64,000 nt of DNA from Sorangium cellulosum (GCF_002950945.1 NZ_CP012673.1:3824501-3888500), one strand, 5' to 3'; positions 8,695 through 16,577 are shown, counted from the stretch's first letter. Notes: generated from the letters alone by a model not told the origin. Program-made: numbers and translations.

Positions 8695-10296
8695 CTACTC
8701 CTGCGCCATCGCGGCCGCGAAGCGCAGGAGCCCCTCGCCCCAGCCGCCGAGGATGTACGTGCGGTCGTAGAACTCGGGCACGAGCGTGTCCTGGTATCCG
8801 GCGACCTGCACCAGGAACACGCGCACGTCGCGGTGCACGCGCGCGCGGTACGCGGCGACGAGCTTGGCCACGTCGATGGTGTGGCCGTTCCACGCGAAGT
8901 CCGCGTAGGCCTTCGGGTGCGTCCCGTAGAGGCCGCCGTGGCCGGCCTGCATGTCGCTCAGCACGAACACGGCGTCCCACCGCTGCCGCTCGCGGATCGC
9001 GCGATCCCAGAACAGCCACACGCCGTTCTCGGTCGCCTGGCCGATCGTGCGGGCGATGTGCTCCGCGCGATCGAGCTGCGAGAACACGCTCTCCTGCTTG
9101 CGCACCGCGAAGGTCTCCAGCCGGTCGCCGAACACGCCGAGGTGCCCGTCGTCCGCGCGCATGCCCGCGATGACCCCCGTGAGGTTCGCGATCGTGGACA
9201 CTTGCATCGTCCCGAGGCTGCTCGTCGTGCTGCCCTGCGCAGAGCCGCTGTTGTCGCAGAGCACCATCACCCGGCCGGGGAAATACGGCACCTGGTCGAG
9301 CGAGCGGTTCAGGCACTGCTCCACGGCGTCCAGCACGGCGCCGGGCGCGTTGCCCTTCACCGCGCGGTAGGCGCTGTAGTACCGGAACGGCAGCTGCTTG
9401 CCCTCGGCCGCCGTCGCGACGAGCTTCGGCAGGAACATCTCCGTCGGCACGCCCGCCTCGAGGAGGTTGCGCAGGTTGCGCAGCAGGGCCATGTGGCCCA
9501 TGATCGGCAGCGCCTTGCGCCACGCGCAGCGGTTCGAGCCGCGGGCCGAGACGATCGCCTCCCAGGTGCGCCCGGTCGCGCGGAGCGTGCCCTTCGCGAG
9601 GCGGTCGACGCTCGGGCTCTTCGGGTGCACGAGGTTCACGACGTCCACGGTCTTGCTCCCCTTGCCCTCCAGGCGGTACTTCGCGAGGGCGTGATCATCG
9701 AAGCGCTCGAGCGCGTCGCGGAAGGCGCGCTTCAGCGCGTTCGGCACCGGCTTGCCGAACCGGTAGAGCTGGTACGCGAGGCCCACCGCCGGCTCGTCCG
9801 CGCGCTGGATGATGCGCTCCGCGAACCGGCGCACGAGCCCCGTCCCGCGCACGGACGCGGTGTTCGCCGCGCGCACCAGGATGACCTGGGGCGTCGTGCG
9901 CATGTGCTCCTCGTCGCGCAGCCGCACCGCCTCGGCGAGCGTCGCCTCCGGATCGGCCGCGAGCGCCTCGTCGATCGCCTTCTCGATGAGCGCCGCCGGC
10001 GAGAGCTTGCGCCACTCGGCCGGGTCCACGGCGCCGAGCGTCGTGCGCAGGCGCGCGACGTCCGCGTCGGAGAGCCGCGCGCAGCTCGCCGCCTTCTTCC
10101 CGCTCGCGACCTTCGCCGGGCGCGGGTCCGCCGGGTCGCGGTGGTAGTACATGGGCTCTCCGAAGAAACACGACGAGGCCGCGAGGCGGAGGCGCTTCAG
10201 CGGGTCGGCGATGTCGAAGGAGCGCCCGCCCATCCAGTTCAGGTGCGCGTCGCCGCGGTGCCGGTCCTTGCGCTTGAGATGCTGAAAGAAAGCCAT
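8695..10296 (-). CDS. rsr: Ro60 (TROVE plus VWA) RNA-binding protein
   Basis: 533 residues. ATG 10296 has a near-perfect AAGGAGGTGTCACC leader, which rules out the GTG/ATG further up at 10374. Residues 1-340 are TROVE-type HEAT-like helices (TPQVILVRAANTASVRGTGL, ALPIMGHMALLRNLRNLLEA). The C-terminal VWA domain carries the MIDAS motif DNSGS (Asp348) and a later LSDMQAG. In animals and Deinococcus, Ro60 is a ring that binds Y RNAs and misfolded RNA and can join nucleases. Here the 5' side of the gene, same strand, holds an 83-nt hairpin (10348-10430) and an interrupted tRNA-shaped gene (10434-10566), both candidate partner RNAs. No RtcB gene is adjacent. The family call is firm; the symbol follows Deinococcus usage. 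Confidence 0.93.
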   Translation of the reverse strand: MAFFQHLKRKDRHRGDAHLNWMGGRSFDIADPLKRLRLAASSCFFGEPMYYHRDPADPRPAKVASGKKAASCARLSDADVARLRTTLGAVDPAEWRKLSPAALIEKAIDEALAADPEATLAEAVRLRDEEHMRTTPQVILVRAANTASVRGTGLVRRFAERIIQRADEPAVGLAYQLYRFGKPVPNALKRAFRDALERFDDHALAKYRLEGKGSKTVDVVNLVHPKSPSVDRLAKGTLRATGRTWEAIVSARGSNRCAWRKALPIMGHMALLRNLRNLLEAGVPTEMFLPKLVATAAEGKQLPFRYYSAYRAVKGNAPGAVLDAVEQCLNRSLDQVPYFPGRVMVLCDNSGSAQGSTTSSLGTMQVSTIANLTGVIAGMRADDGHLGVFGDRLETFAVRKQESVFSQLDRAEHIARTIGQATENGVWLFWDRAIRERQRWDAVFVLSDMQAGHGGLYGTHPKAYADFAWNGHTIDVAKLVAAYRARVHRDVRVFLVQVAGYQDTLVPEFYDRTYILGGWGEGLLRFAAAMAQE

Positions 10297-10347
10297 GGTG
10301 ACACCTCCTTCGTCCTCGACGCACGCGCGGCGAGGGGTCGAGATAAC

Positions 10348-10430
10348 GGGCGCAGCGCGGAGGATGGTGGTCACGGGGTTTGTCGTATTCAGAACGAAGG
10401 AACCGTGACGCTGACTGCCGCGCTGCGCCC
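10348..10430 (-). ncRNA. candidate Y RNA: 83-nt nested hairpin upstream of Ro60
   Basis: On the minus strand, GGGCGCAGCGCGG (10430-10418) pairs perfectly with CCGCGCTGCGCCC (10360-10348), closing the element with 13 base pairs. Inside is an asymmetric internal loop (8 and 9 bases), then GTCACGGTT with AACCCCGTGAC (10409-10401 with 10380-10370), nine pairs with two bulged C. A TCGT/ACGA stem with a 7-base loop caps it. Paired ends, an internal loop and a bulged helix next to a Ro60 gene are what a Y RNA looks like. It begins three bases after the tRNA-like gene and ends 51 bases before the Ro60 ATG. No U-run follows, so it is not an ordinary terminator. It could instead be a 5'-UTR regulatory structure. 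Confidence 0.6.
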
Positions 10431-10433
10431 TGT

Positions 10434-10566
10434 GCCAGAGGCGGGACTCGAACCCGCGACCTCGTCCTTAGAAGGGAAGTAACCCCGGAGCTCACTGCCG
10501 GCGCTCATCGCGCCGGAGAACACCGCCCGGAGTTGTTTGCGCGCTCTACCGCTGAGCTACTCTGGC
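10434..10566 (-). ncRNA. tRNA-like RNA, Arg(UCU)-type, with a 62-nt insertion in the anticodon arm
   Basis: Acceptor GCCAGAG/CTCTGGC (7 pairs), D arm GCTC-AGCGGTA-GAGC, variable loop AGGTC, and T arm GCGGG-TTCGAGT-CCCGC are all perfect. The anticodon loop CTTCTAA reads UCU with 3' stem GGACG. The 5' strand of that stem is split: CG at 10541-10540, then 62 extra bases (10539-10478), then TCC at 10477-10475. Removing the insert restores CGTCC and a normal 71-nt tRNA body. The insert folds by itself: CTCCGGG (10532-10526) with CTCCGGGG (10490-10483), and CCGGCGC-GATGA-GCGCCGG (10516-10498). No CCA is encoded and position 20 is T, while a normal tRNA-Arg(UCU) exists at 34474-34550. It may be a Y-RNA-like tRNA mimic or an unusual interrupted tRNA. 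Confidence 0.75.
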
Positions 10567-10836
10567 GTGGACGATGGAGGGTATTGCAGGGAGGATGCCA
10601 ACCGGGCTCGGCCGACGTGGGGCGCGGAAACCGCGGGGAGAAGGTCAGCAGGGGCGGCGCGGTCTTATACAGGGAGATAAATTCGTAGCCGGCAGGATAA
10701 GCCGGCCTGTCCGCTCCCGTGCCGTGCCGTGCCGCAGTCGTGCTGCGGCGGGCCATCGATGACGTGGAGGTCGGCGCTTCGTGTACAGTGCGCGCACGCG
10801 CCCGGGTCGTCGGGCGCGCCGCCGACCCAGGACACG
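10567..10836. promoter_or_regulatory. divergent intergenic region between the tRNA-like gene and a zinc-ribbon gene
   Basis: 270 bases without a convincing gene. It must contain the minus-strand promoter for the tRNA-like/Ro60 unit and the plus-strand promoter for the gene at 10837. TTGGCA on the minus strand (10601-10596) could be a -35, but the nearest -10-like TACCCT (10583-10578) is only 12 bases away, so no promoter is called. A short run of CCGTG repeats lies near 10717-10733. Confidence 0.3.
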
Positions 10837-11919
10837 ATGAGCACCGCGACCGTGGAGTTTGCCGGCATCGAGCTCCTCAGCCCTTGCCCCCACTGCAGCG
10901 CGCCGATGGCGATCAACACGCTGGCGGACCGTTGCCGCTGCTCGAGCTGTCTCATGGAGTCGGCGCTGCCGCCGCCGGTCTGGGACGAGGCGCTGCGCGG
11001 CGTCGAGAAGGACGTGGTGCAGTTCGCGCCGGGGTACCTGCGCCACGGCCCGGAGTGGGGCGAGGGGGGCCCGCCGCCGGGGCCGCACGTCGAGTGGCGG
11101 CGCGGGCACGACACGCCGCCGTGCCCGCGTTGCCAGCGGCCGATGCGCCTCGCGCCGCAGGGGGGCTGCGTGTGCCCCGGTTGTGGCGCGGGGCGGGCGA
11201 TCTCTCCGAAGCCGCCGTGGCTGCCGGCGGACAGCCCGGTGCTCGGGTTCGTGAGCGATGAGCCGGCGGTGGCCGAGGAGCGGCCGCGAGAGCCGGTGCA
11301 CGTCGCCTGCACCCAGTGCGGCGGGCCGCTCGTGGCGGACGGGTCGAGCCGCGTCGTGCCGTGCGGTTACTGCGGGGCGCGGGTGGCGTTGCCCGACGCG
11401 GTCTGGGCCGCGCTGCACCCGCCGCGCGTCAAGAGAAGGTGGTGGGTCGCCGTGTATGTGACGGACGATCCGCGACGGGGGGCGGCACGACGCGATAGGT
11501 TTACCGAGCCAGCGCTCTGGGCTGTCCTCATTGTGGTGCTGGTGATGCCCTGGCCAGTCGGGCTGCTCTTGGTTCTATTTGATCAGAGAGTCGAAGTTTC
11601 TGTCGGCAGTCTCTTCGCTGCAAGTGCCATCATGGTTGCCTTGTGGCTCCGAGGGCGTTGGCTTTACCGATGGGTCTGTCGTCCAGAGTACGAAGTCGTG
11701 GGCCGCCTGGTCGGTCCTTGGCGTTTGGGGTACACTGCGGAGGTACTTCTCACTCGGCCGCATCAGCGGGACGTGGTCCTGGCACGTTCAGTCCTGCGGC
11801 ACATCAGCGCAGAGCGGTTCGCCGAGCTCGGCGGCGCGGGCGGCAAAATCCGCGCGTGGATGGTGCCCGGAAGAGCGGATCGGGTCCATGTTGAGGCGGT
11901 ACCTTCTATTCTTGAGTAG
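10837..11919 (+). CDS. membrane protein with multiple zinc ribbons, unknown role
   Basis: 360 residues from ATG 10837 (MSTATVEFAG). Three CxxC-pair zinc ribbons are visible: CPHC...CRCSSC near residues 17-39, CPRC...CVCPGCG near 95-115, and CTQCGG...CGYCGAR near 155-185. A hydrophobic pair follows at about 225-270 (ALWAVLIVVLVMPWPVGLLLV and a second segment), then a cytoplasm-like tail rich in Arg. Zinc ribbons fused to transmembrane helices are common in uncharacterised bacterial proteins. Its 3' half is less GC-biased than the 5' half. It is divergent from the tRNA-like/Ro60 unit and convergent with vgrG; no function is assigned. Confidence 0.7.
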   Translation: MSTATVEFAGIELLSPCPHCSAPMAINTLADRCRCSSCLMESALPPPVWDEALRGVEKDVVQFAPGYLRHGPEWGEGGPPPGPHVEWRRGHDTPPCPRCQRPMRLAPQGGCVCPGCGAGRAISPKPPWLPADSPVLGFVSDEPAVAEERPREPVHVACTQCGGPLVADGSSRVVPCGYCGARVALPDAVWAALHPPRVKRRWWVAVYVTDDPRRGAARRDRFTEPALWAVLIVVLVMPWPVGLLLVLFDQRVEVSVGSLFAASAIMVALWLRGRWLYRWVCRPEYEVVGRLVGPWRLGYTAEVLLTRPHQRDVVLARSVLRHISAERFAELGGAGGKIRAWMVPGRADRVHVEAVPSILE

Positions 11920-12067
11920 GCGTCTTGCTTCGTCCAGGTTGAAGGGTGGTGAAGCTCGGGCGATGCCGCCGCATCGGCGTCCCCCTCTGTGCCAACGTCG
12001 GGTGAGACAAGCTCCCCTGGAAATCTGTGGTGAGAGGGCGGAGAATGGACCTGACCCGTGCCGAAGG

Positions 12068-12086
12068 CCTGTGGCTGAGCCACAGG
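12068..12086. terminator. 8-bp hairpin between convergent genes
   Basis: CCTGTGGC-TGA-GCCACAGG is a perfect 8-pair stem with a 3-base loop. It lies just past the vgrG stop (12091, minus strand) and downstream of the plus-strand zinc-ribbon gene. There is no T-run on either side, so intrinsic termination is only a possibility. Confidence 0.4.
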
Positions 12087-12090
12087 TGCT

Positions 12091-14334
12091 TCAAGCGATC
12101 GAGAAGATGCCCACGAGTGTCATTTGAATCGCGTTCTTGTCGATTTTGGTCCCGATGGTCTTCATGTTGACAGCGTTGTTTTGCATCTTGAAGGCGGCGA
12201 AGTCGATCTTGAAGCCGGTAATGTCCAGCTTCTGATACCCGATGTTGACGCTTCTGCCGAATGTCTTTGTCTCGGCTATTACCGCTTTCATGTCGAGGCC
12301 GATGAAAGCTAACTTGTGCCAAGTTCTCTCATTCCAGGCGGCTTTCACCGTCTCCCAGGCGCCCTTGACTTCCTTGTGGCTCCCCGCGTTGGTGACCTTG
12401 AACTCCGGCGTGTCGATCACGAAGCTCGGCGCCTTGATGTAGCCGCTCCCGCTGAGCGTCCAGCTGAGCCCCTTCGTCTTCCAGTCGAGCGCGCCCACCT
12501 CCCAGCCGACGTCGCCGCCCTTCAGCTTCGTCGTCCCGAACTCTTCCTCGTGCAGCCCCTTGACGGTCGTCTTGAGGCTCGCGAAGTCCTCGTCCACGGC
12601 GCCGGCCTTCGTGTGCCTCTTGCCGTCGATCTCGGTGTCCTGGCTGGCGTAGCGCTCGGTCACGTCCTTGGCGGTCGTCTTCTGTGGCCCGCCGACGGTC
12701 GTCGTCAGGGAGGTGTCGTAGTCCTGCTTGACCGCGCCCTCGACGTGGTCCTCCCGCTTGCCTCCGGCGTGGATCTTCTGGTCGCCGCCCACGTTCACGG
12801 TCTGGTTCGCGCCGACGGTGACCAGGTTGTCGCGGTGGGCGTGGAGCTCGAGCAGCTCCTCGCCCTTCTTGTCCTCCATCATGATCTGGTTGAACCCCTC
12901 GCCCCCGGGCGACGTCTTGCTCTTCCAGATCGACCTCGTCTTCTCGGCCGGCAGCTTGAGCGGCGAGACGTTCCACGCGTTGTGCAGGCGGCCGACGACG
13001 ATCGGCTCGTCCGGATCGCCGTCGAGGTAGGCGATGATGACCTCCTCGTTCACGCGCGGGGGCATCACCATGCCGTAGTCGAGCCCGGCCCAGCCCTGCG
13101 AGACGCGGACGAAGCGGGTCGGGTTGCCCTCGTGTTGATCGCGGCGGTCCCACCGGAACTCCACCTTGACGCGGCCGTGCTCGTCGACGTCGATCTCGTC
13201 GACGCCGGCCTTGTTGCCGACGACGAACGCGGTCTGCGTGCCGAAGATGCGCGGCTTGGGCCGGCGGGGCGGGCGCCAGGGATCGACCGCGGGCGCGCAG
13301 ACGAGGACGTGGCGCCGCACCGGGCGGCCGTCGGCCCCCTCCGCGATCGAGCAGCGCGACCGGAGCACGAGCAGCTGGCCGTTCACGTCGGCGCGCGGGG
13401 GCCTCTCGACCGTGAAGCGGCCGCCGGCGCCGAGCGCGAAGCTCGTGTGGCACTCGAAGGTGCGCCGCTCCGAACGGGCCTCCTCAAGGTACTGCCGGGC
13501 GAGCGCCGCGCCCCGCTTCTCGGAGGCCGCGGTGACCTTGTTCGTCAGGAACTCGTAACGCTCCAGCGTCGCCTCGCGGACGAAGGCCCTCTGCGACGTC
13601 TCGGCCTGCTGCTCGAGGACGTACTCCGGCTTCCTGAAGTCGTAATCCCGCACCGTGACCATCGACGTCTCGATCGACGAGGTGATCGCGATGAACGAGA
13701 CCGTCGGACCCGCCGCGCCCATGCCGGTGCCGAGCGGCGGCACGAAGGGCACCCGGGGCGCGCCGTCGTCGGTGAAGGCCGTCTCCTCGGCGAGCACCCA
13801 GTCGCTCCCCCCAGCGCCATGATCGAAGTAGGAGATGAGGCCCTCGTCCGCGAGCGCGCGGAACATGAAATCGAAGTCCGTCTCCCCGTACTGGACGCGG
13901 TACTCTTGCGCCGGCCGCTCCGGCGAGGCGATGAGCGAGACCGGCGCGGGGATCCGGCCGCCGTACGCCCCGGCCACGGCCTTGCAGACGTCGTCCGCCG
14001 TGAGGTTCTGGAAGATGCGGTGATCCGTGCCACGGGTGGCGAGCCAGAGCGGCGGCACGACGGCGATCTCGTACCGCGACACGCCGGTGGGCTCCGCCGA
14101 GAGCTGTCGTACGCGCCGCACGATGCCGCGCACCTTCTTGAGGAAGGGCTCGTCGCTCAGCTCGACGACGATCTCCTCGCCCACCACGCCGGAGAGATCG
14201 ACCTCCGCGTCGGTGCTCGTCACGTCGAGCGTCAGCTCGAAGAGCTCGTTGAGCGCGTCCCTGTAATCGACCTGGTGGACCTCGAAACCAGTAACTCCGG
14301 AGTTGGGGAACGTCAGGCTCACGTCGATGGCCAT
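12091..14334 (-). CDS. vgrG: VgrG, type VI secretion spike protein
   Basis: 747 residues. ATG 14334 is preceded by GAGGAG at good spacing; the open frame further upstream is not used. The N-terminal gp27-like part begins MAIDVSLTFPNSGVTGFEVH and contains SYFDHGAGGSDWVLAEE. The gp5-like OB fold follows, with RVSQGWAGLDYGMVMPPRVN and EEVIIAYLDGDPDEPIVVGR, then HNAWNVSPL. A repetitive C-terminal needle contains short strands (LVTVGANQTVNVGGDQK, TTVGGPQKTTAKDVTERY). The C-terminus ends in short strands after about residue 690 and has no recognisable toxin domain. Partner genes are probably DUF4150 (3721) and the PEGMR-repeat gene just upstream (14379). The sheath, baseplate and ClpV genes are absent from this window. 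Confidence 0.93.
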   Translation of the reverse strand: MAIDVSLTFPNSGVTGFEVHQVDYRDALNELFELTLDVTSTDAEVDLSGVVGEEIVVELSDEPFLKKVRGIVRRVRQLSAEPTGVSRYEIAVVPPLWLATRGTDHRIFQNLTADDVCKAVAGAYGGRIPAPVSLIASPERPAQEYRVQYGETDFDFMFRALADEGLISYFDHGAGGSDWVLAEETAFTDDGAPRVPFVPPLGTGMGAAGPTVSFIAITSSIETSMVTVRDYDFRKPEYVLEQQAETSQRAFVREATLERYEFLTNKVTAASEKRGAALARQYLEEARSERRTFECHTSFALGAGGRFTVERPPRADVNGQLLVLRSRCSIAEGADGRPVRRHVLVCAPAVDPWRPPRRPKPRIFGTQTAFVVGNKAGVDEIDVDEHGRVKVEFRWDRRDQHEGNPTRFVRVSQGWAGLDYGMVMPPRVNEEVIIAYLDGDPDEPIVVGRLHNAWNVSPLKLPAEKTRSIWKSKTSPGGEGFNQIMMEDKKGEELLELHAHRDNLVTVGANQTVNVGGDQKIHAGGKREDHVEGAVKQDYDTSLTTTVGGPQKTTAKDVTERYASQDTEIDGKRHTKAGAVDEDFASLKTTVKGLHEEEFGTTKLKGGDVGWEVGALDWKTKGLSWTLSGSGYIKAPSFVIDTPEFKVTNAGSHKEVKGAWETVKAAWNERTWHKLAFIGLDMKAVIAETKTFGRSVNIGYQKLDITGFKIDFAAFKMQNNAVNMKTIGTKIDKNAIQMTLVGIFSIA

Positions 14335-14378
14335 GTGTCGGGTCTCCTCGGGGGGGAGCGCCGCGCCGGGCGCAGCGC

Positions 14379-15395
14379 TCATCTGGGCTCGTTCGGGTCT
14401 CGTCGGGCTGGAGAAGAGCGGGATCGGTGCTGCCAGTAGAGCTCCTGCCAGCGCCGATGGGCCGACGGGTCGCGCGCCAGGCGGTCGCGCCAGGCGCTGT
14501 CCACGGCGAGGCGCGCCTCGGGCTGGCCGAGCCCGTAGCGGGCGAAAAGGGCCTCGGCATCTCCAGGAGAGGCGGCGAGCTCGGCGCACAGCGACGCGTA
14601 CTGCTCGAGGGAGAGCGCGGCCGCCGGCGGGCTAGCGGGGGCGTCCGACGCCTGGCGGCGAGCGCTGGACGAGAACGGCAACACCGCCGCGGGCGGGGCT
14701 CCCGACGCCGGCTGTGTTCCGGTCGAGCTCGTGAAGCCGCGCATGCCCTCGGGCACCTCGGCGCTCGCGGCGGCGGGCTTCGCGGGCGCGGGCGGCGCAG
14801 GGGGGCCGAACGGCAACACGGGCGCGGTGGACGCTGCGCTGGAGGTCGGCTGGGTGCCGCGCAGCGCCGTGAATCCCCGCATCCCCGGCGGAACCAGCGA
14901 CGCCGGGTCCGCCGACCGGGGCGCGGGGCGGGGAGGGGTGGGCGCGGCGGTGGACGTCGATTCGTCTCCCGCCTTGAAGGGCAGCGCCGGGCCCCGCGGC
15001 GCGTCCGAGATGCCCGCTGTGCCGCGGAGCGTGAAGCGCCTCATGCCCTCGGGCACAGCAGACATCGCCGCAGCGTCGGACGTCGGGCCGTCCGATGCCG
15101 CGCTCCCAGGGCCGTCCAGCGAAGCGCGCAGGAAGCTGGGCACCGCCGGCGTGCGGCTCGGGGCAGGCTCGCCGGCCGGCCCCGGCGCGGGCGCCTCGCC
15201 CTCCCGAGGCGGCGCGTGTGGCTCCGCTCGAGCGGCGCCGACCCTGTCTGCAGGCGCGCAGTCACGGCCCGCCGCCTCCGACGCCGGCACGGGGGACCGG
15301 GGCCGCAGCGCGTTGGGCGACGGGATCATCAGCAGGCTCTTGAGCTGTTTCGTGATCATCGGTGTCGTGCGCGCCGCCGCGCCCATGCTCCCCAC
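14379..15395 (-). CDS. Pro/Ala-rich protein with three PEGMR-GTQ-LPF motifs, upstream of vgrG
   Basis: 338 residues from GTG 15395; ATG 15386 or 15359 (MITKQLKSLL) are possible starts. The middle is disordered Pro/Ala/Ser sequence with three spaced copies of one linear motif: residues 114-140, 169-196 and 214-241. Each reads about (P/V)P(E/P)GMRxFT, then GT(A/Q), then (A/V)LPF. A compact C-terminal domain (about 260-325) begins LSLEQYASLCAELAASP and is helical and Trp-rich. It lies 44 bases before the vgrG start on the same strand, so it is probably in the vgrG operon. I recognise no named family; a recruitment or chaperone role with three docking motifs is a guess from context. Confidence 0.6.
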   Translation of the reverse strand: MGSMGAAARTTPMITKQLKSLLMIPSPNALRPRSPVPASEAAGRDCAPADRVGAARAEPHAPPREGEAPAPGPAGEPAPSRTPAVPSFLRASLDGPGSAASDGPTSDAAAMSAVPEGMRRFTLRGTAGISDAPRGPALPFKAGDESTSTAAPTPPRPAPRSADPASLVPPGMRGFTALRGTQPTSSAASTAPVLPFGPPAPPAPAKPAAASAEVPEGMRGFTSSTGTQPASGAPPAAVLPFSSSARRQASDAPASPPAAALSLEQYASLCAELAASPGDAEALFARYGLGQPEARLAVDSAWRDRLARDPSAHRRWQELYWQHRSRSSPARRDPNEPR

Positions 15396-15806
15396 GCGGA
15401 CGACTTTCGCCAGTGTCCTCGACGGTTATCACGGCGCCGGCCTTCCGCTGAAACAACGCACGGCGCCGACGGGGCGCCGCGCGAAGCGCCCCAAGAACCC
15501 ACAGCACGGGCGTCGAACCCCACCGCCCCCGCAAGGCGTCCAGTGTCCGATTCCGTTCATGCTGGATACCACACGACCACGAGAGCCGAGCCACGCCCGC
15601 TGGCGCGTGCACCCTCGAACCGGCCACGTTCACCTCGGCGCGCCCCGAGAAATCCCTCCCTGCGCGCGCCTGTGTCATGTAGAGAGCTTTGGCCAAGACC
15701 GCTTCTTCCCCAGGCTCACGGCGCTCTCGCGCAGCGTGGCCAGCGGGTCGGTCATGGTGCTGGTTGACGAGCCCTGAGCGCACCAGCGCGCAGCGGAGTT
15801 GCCCTC
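15396..15806. other. divergent intergenic region, no gene seen
   Basis: 411 bases between the PEGMR-motif gene (minus) and the hypothetical gene at 15807 (plus). Frames here are open on both strands, but their translations are Arg/Pro-rich and carry no recognisable domain. It should hold two divergent promoters, which I cannot pinpoint. Confidence 0.4.
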
Positions 15807-16532
15807 ATGTCCGATTCCTACATCTACCAGCGCGATATCCCGGTGTTGGGCCGCTCCGCGGCGTCGCAGATCCGGAAGCTCGTCCTGCCGATGGATGCGG
15901 GCTTCAAGCAGGCGCTACGCGCCATGGCGGCGCGCCTCGACGCCGCGACCGCGGCCGTGGGCGAGGCGACGTTGAAGGCGGCGGCCGCTCCTCCGCTCAC
16001 CGCCGCGCCCCGCCGCTCCCGCCAAGGCCAGAGCGACCCGGTCGCGACAGGCCGCGACCTGATGCGCCGCCTCGTCGCCTGCGCCGCGTCGCGGCCGAGC
16101 GGGGCCGCGCTGGCCCGCGACCTCCTGCAGGGCCAGACCCTCGCCACGGTGCTCCGCCGCCGCCCCGCGAAGCTCATCGAGGGGATGACCCACGCTCTGG
16201 AGGCCCTCGAGCGGCACAAACACCGGCTGCTCGAGCACGCGGCGTGGATGACCGAGCTCGAGCGCTCGCGGGACGCCCTCGAGCCGCTCATCAGGAGCGT
16301 GCGCAAGAGCCGTCTCGCCCGCCGCGCCATGACCCCCGAGATGAAGGCTGCGCGGGCCGAGTGGCTCACCACCTATCACGCCGCAAAGCTGCTTGTGGAG
16401 TGTGTGCTCCGGCTCCACGGCAAGGCGTCCCTGATGCCGCAGATCTTCGACGACCTCGCGGACGAGCACCACGTCAGTACGCCGGTCGACCCTGAGCCGA
16501 CCTCGCAGACCAGCGCGCCCGCGTCCGCCTGA
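15807..16532 (+). CDS. conserved-looking helical protein of unknown function
   Basis: 241 residues; ATG 15807 with CGGAG about ten bases upstream. There is no signal peptide or membrane segment. After a short N-terminal segment (SDSYIYQRDIPVLG) the chain is Ala/Arg/Leu-rich and predicted helical. The most ordered part is about 105-200 (LEALERHKHRLLEHAAWMTE, RAEWLTTYHAAKLLVECVLR), resembling a helical bundle. The acidic tail ends in Ser/Ala/Thr. Family not recognised. It stands alone on the plus strand, divergent from the vgrG-associated gene, and converges on the S9 peptidase gene. Confidence 0.6.
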   Translation: MSDSYIYQRDIPVLGRSAASQIRKLVLPMDAGFKQALRAMAARLDAATAAVGEATLKAAAAPPLTAAPRRSRQGQSDPVATGRDLMRRLVACAASRPSGAALARDLLQGQTLATVLRRRPAKLIEGMTHALEALERHKHRLLEHAAWMTELERSRDALEPLIRSVRKSRLARRAMTPEMKAARAEWLTTYHAAKLLVECVLRLHGKASLMPQIFDDLADEHHVSTPVDPEPTSQTSAPASA

Positions 16533-16550
16533 GCTTCGCCCTGCCGGTCA

Positions 16551-16577
16551 GCTCGGGAAACCCCCCTCTTCCCGAGC
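16551..16577. terminator. 9-bp inverted repeat between convergent genes
   Basis: GCTCGGGAA (16551-16559) and TTCCCGAGC (16569-16577) are perfect complements around a 9-base pyrimidine-rich loop. The repeat sits in the 64-base gap between the stop of the plus gene (16532) and the stop of the minus S9 peptidase gene (16597), where a bidirectional terminator would be expected. There is no long T-run. Confidence 0.5.

Noticed and set aside
5661..9173. 1170-codon open frame on the plus strand across the DUF2169 and pentapeptide genes
   Set aside because: Arg/Glu/Ala-rich translation with no domain; it is the antisense frame of real minus-strand genes in GC-rich DNA.
10348..10430. Intrinsic terminator for the tRNA-like gene
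   Set aside because: No T-run follows, the terminal loop region is 57 bases with nested stems, and Ro60 lies just downstream on the same strand.
10434..10566. Ordinary tRNA gene or pseudogene
   Set aside because: All tRNA arms are intact, which argues against decay, but the 62-base structured insert, missing CCA and presence of a normal UCU tRNA argue against an ordinary gene.
15262..15783. 173-codon minus-strand open frame upstream of the PEGMR-motif gene
   Set aside because: It overlaps the start of that gene in another frame, lacks a ribosome site and has no domain-like pattern.
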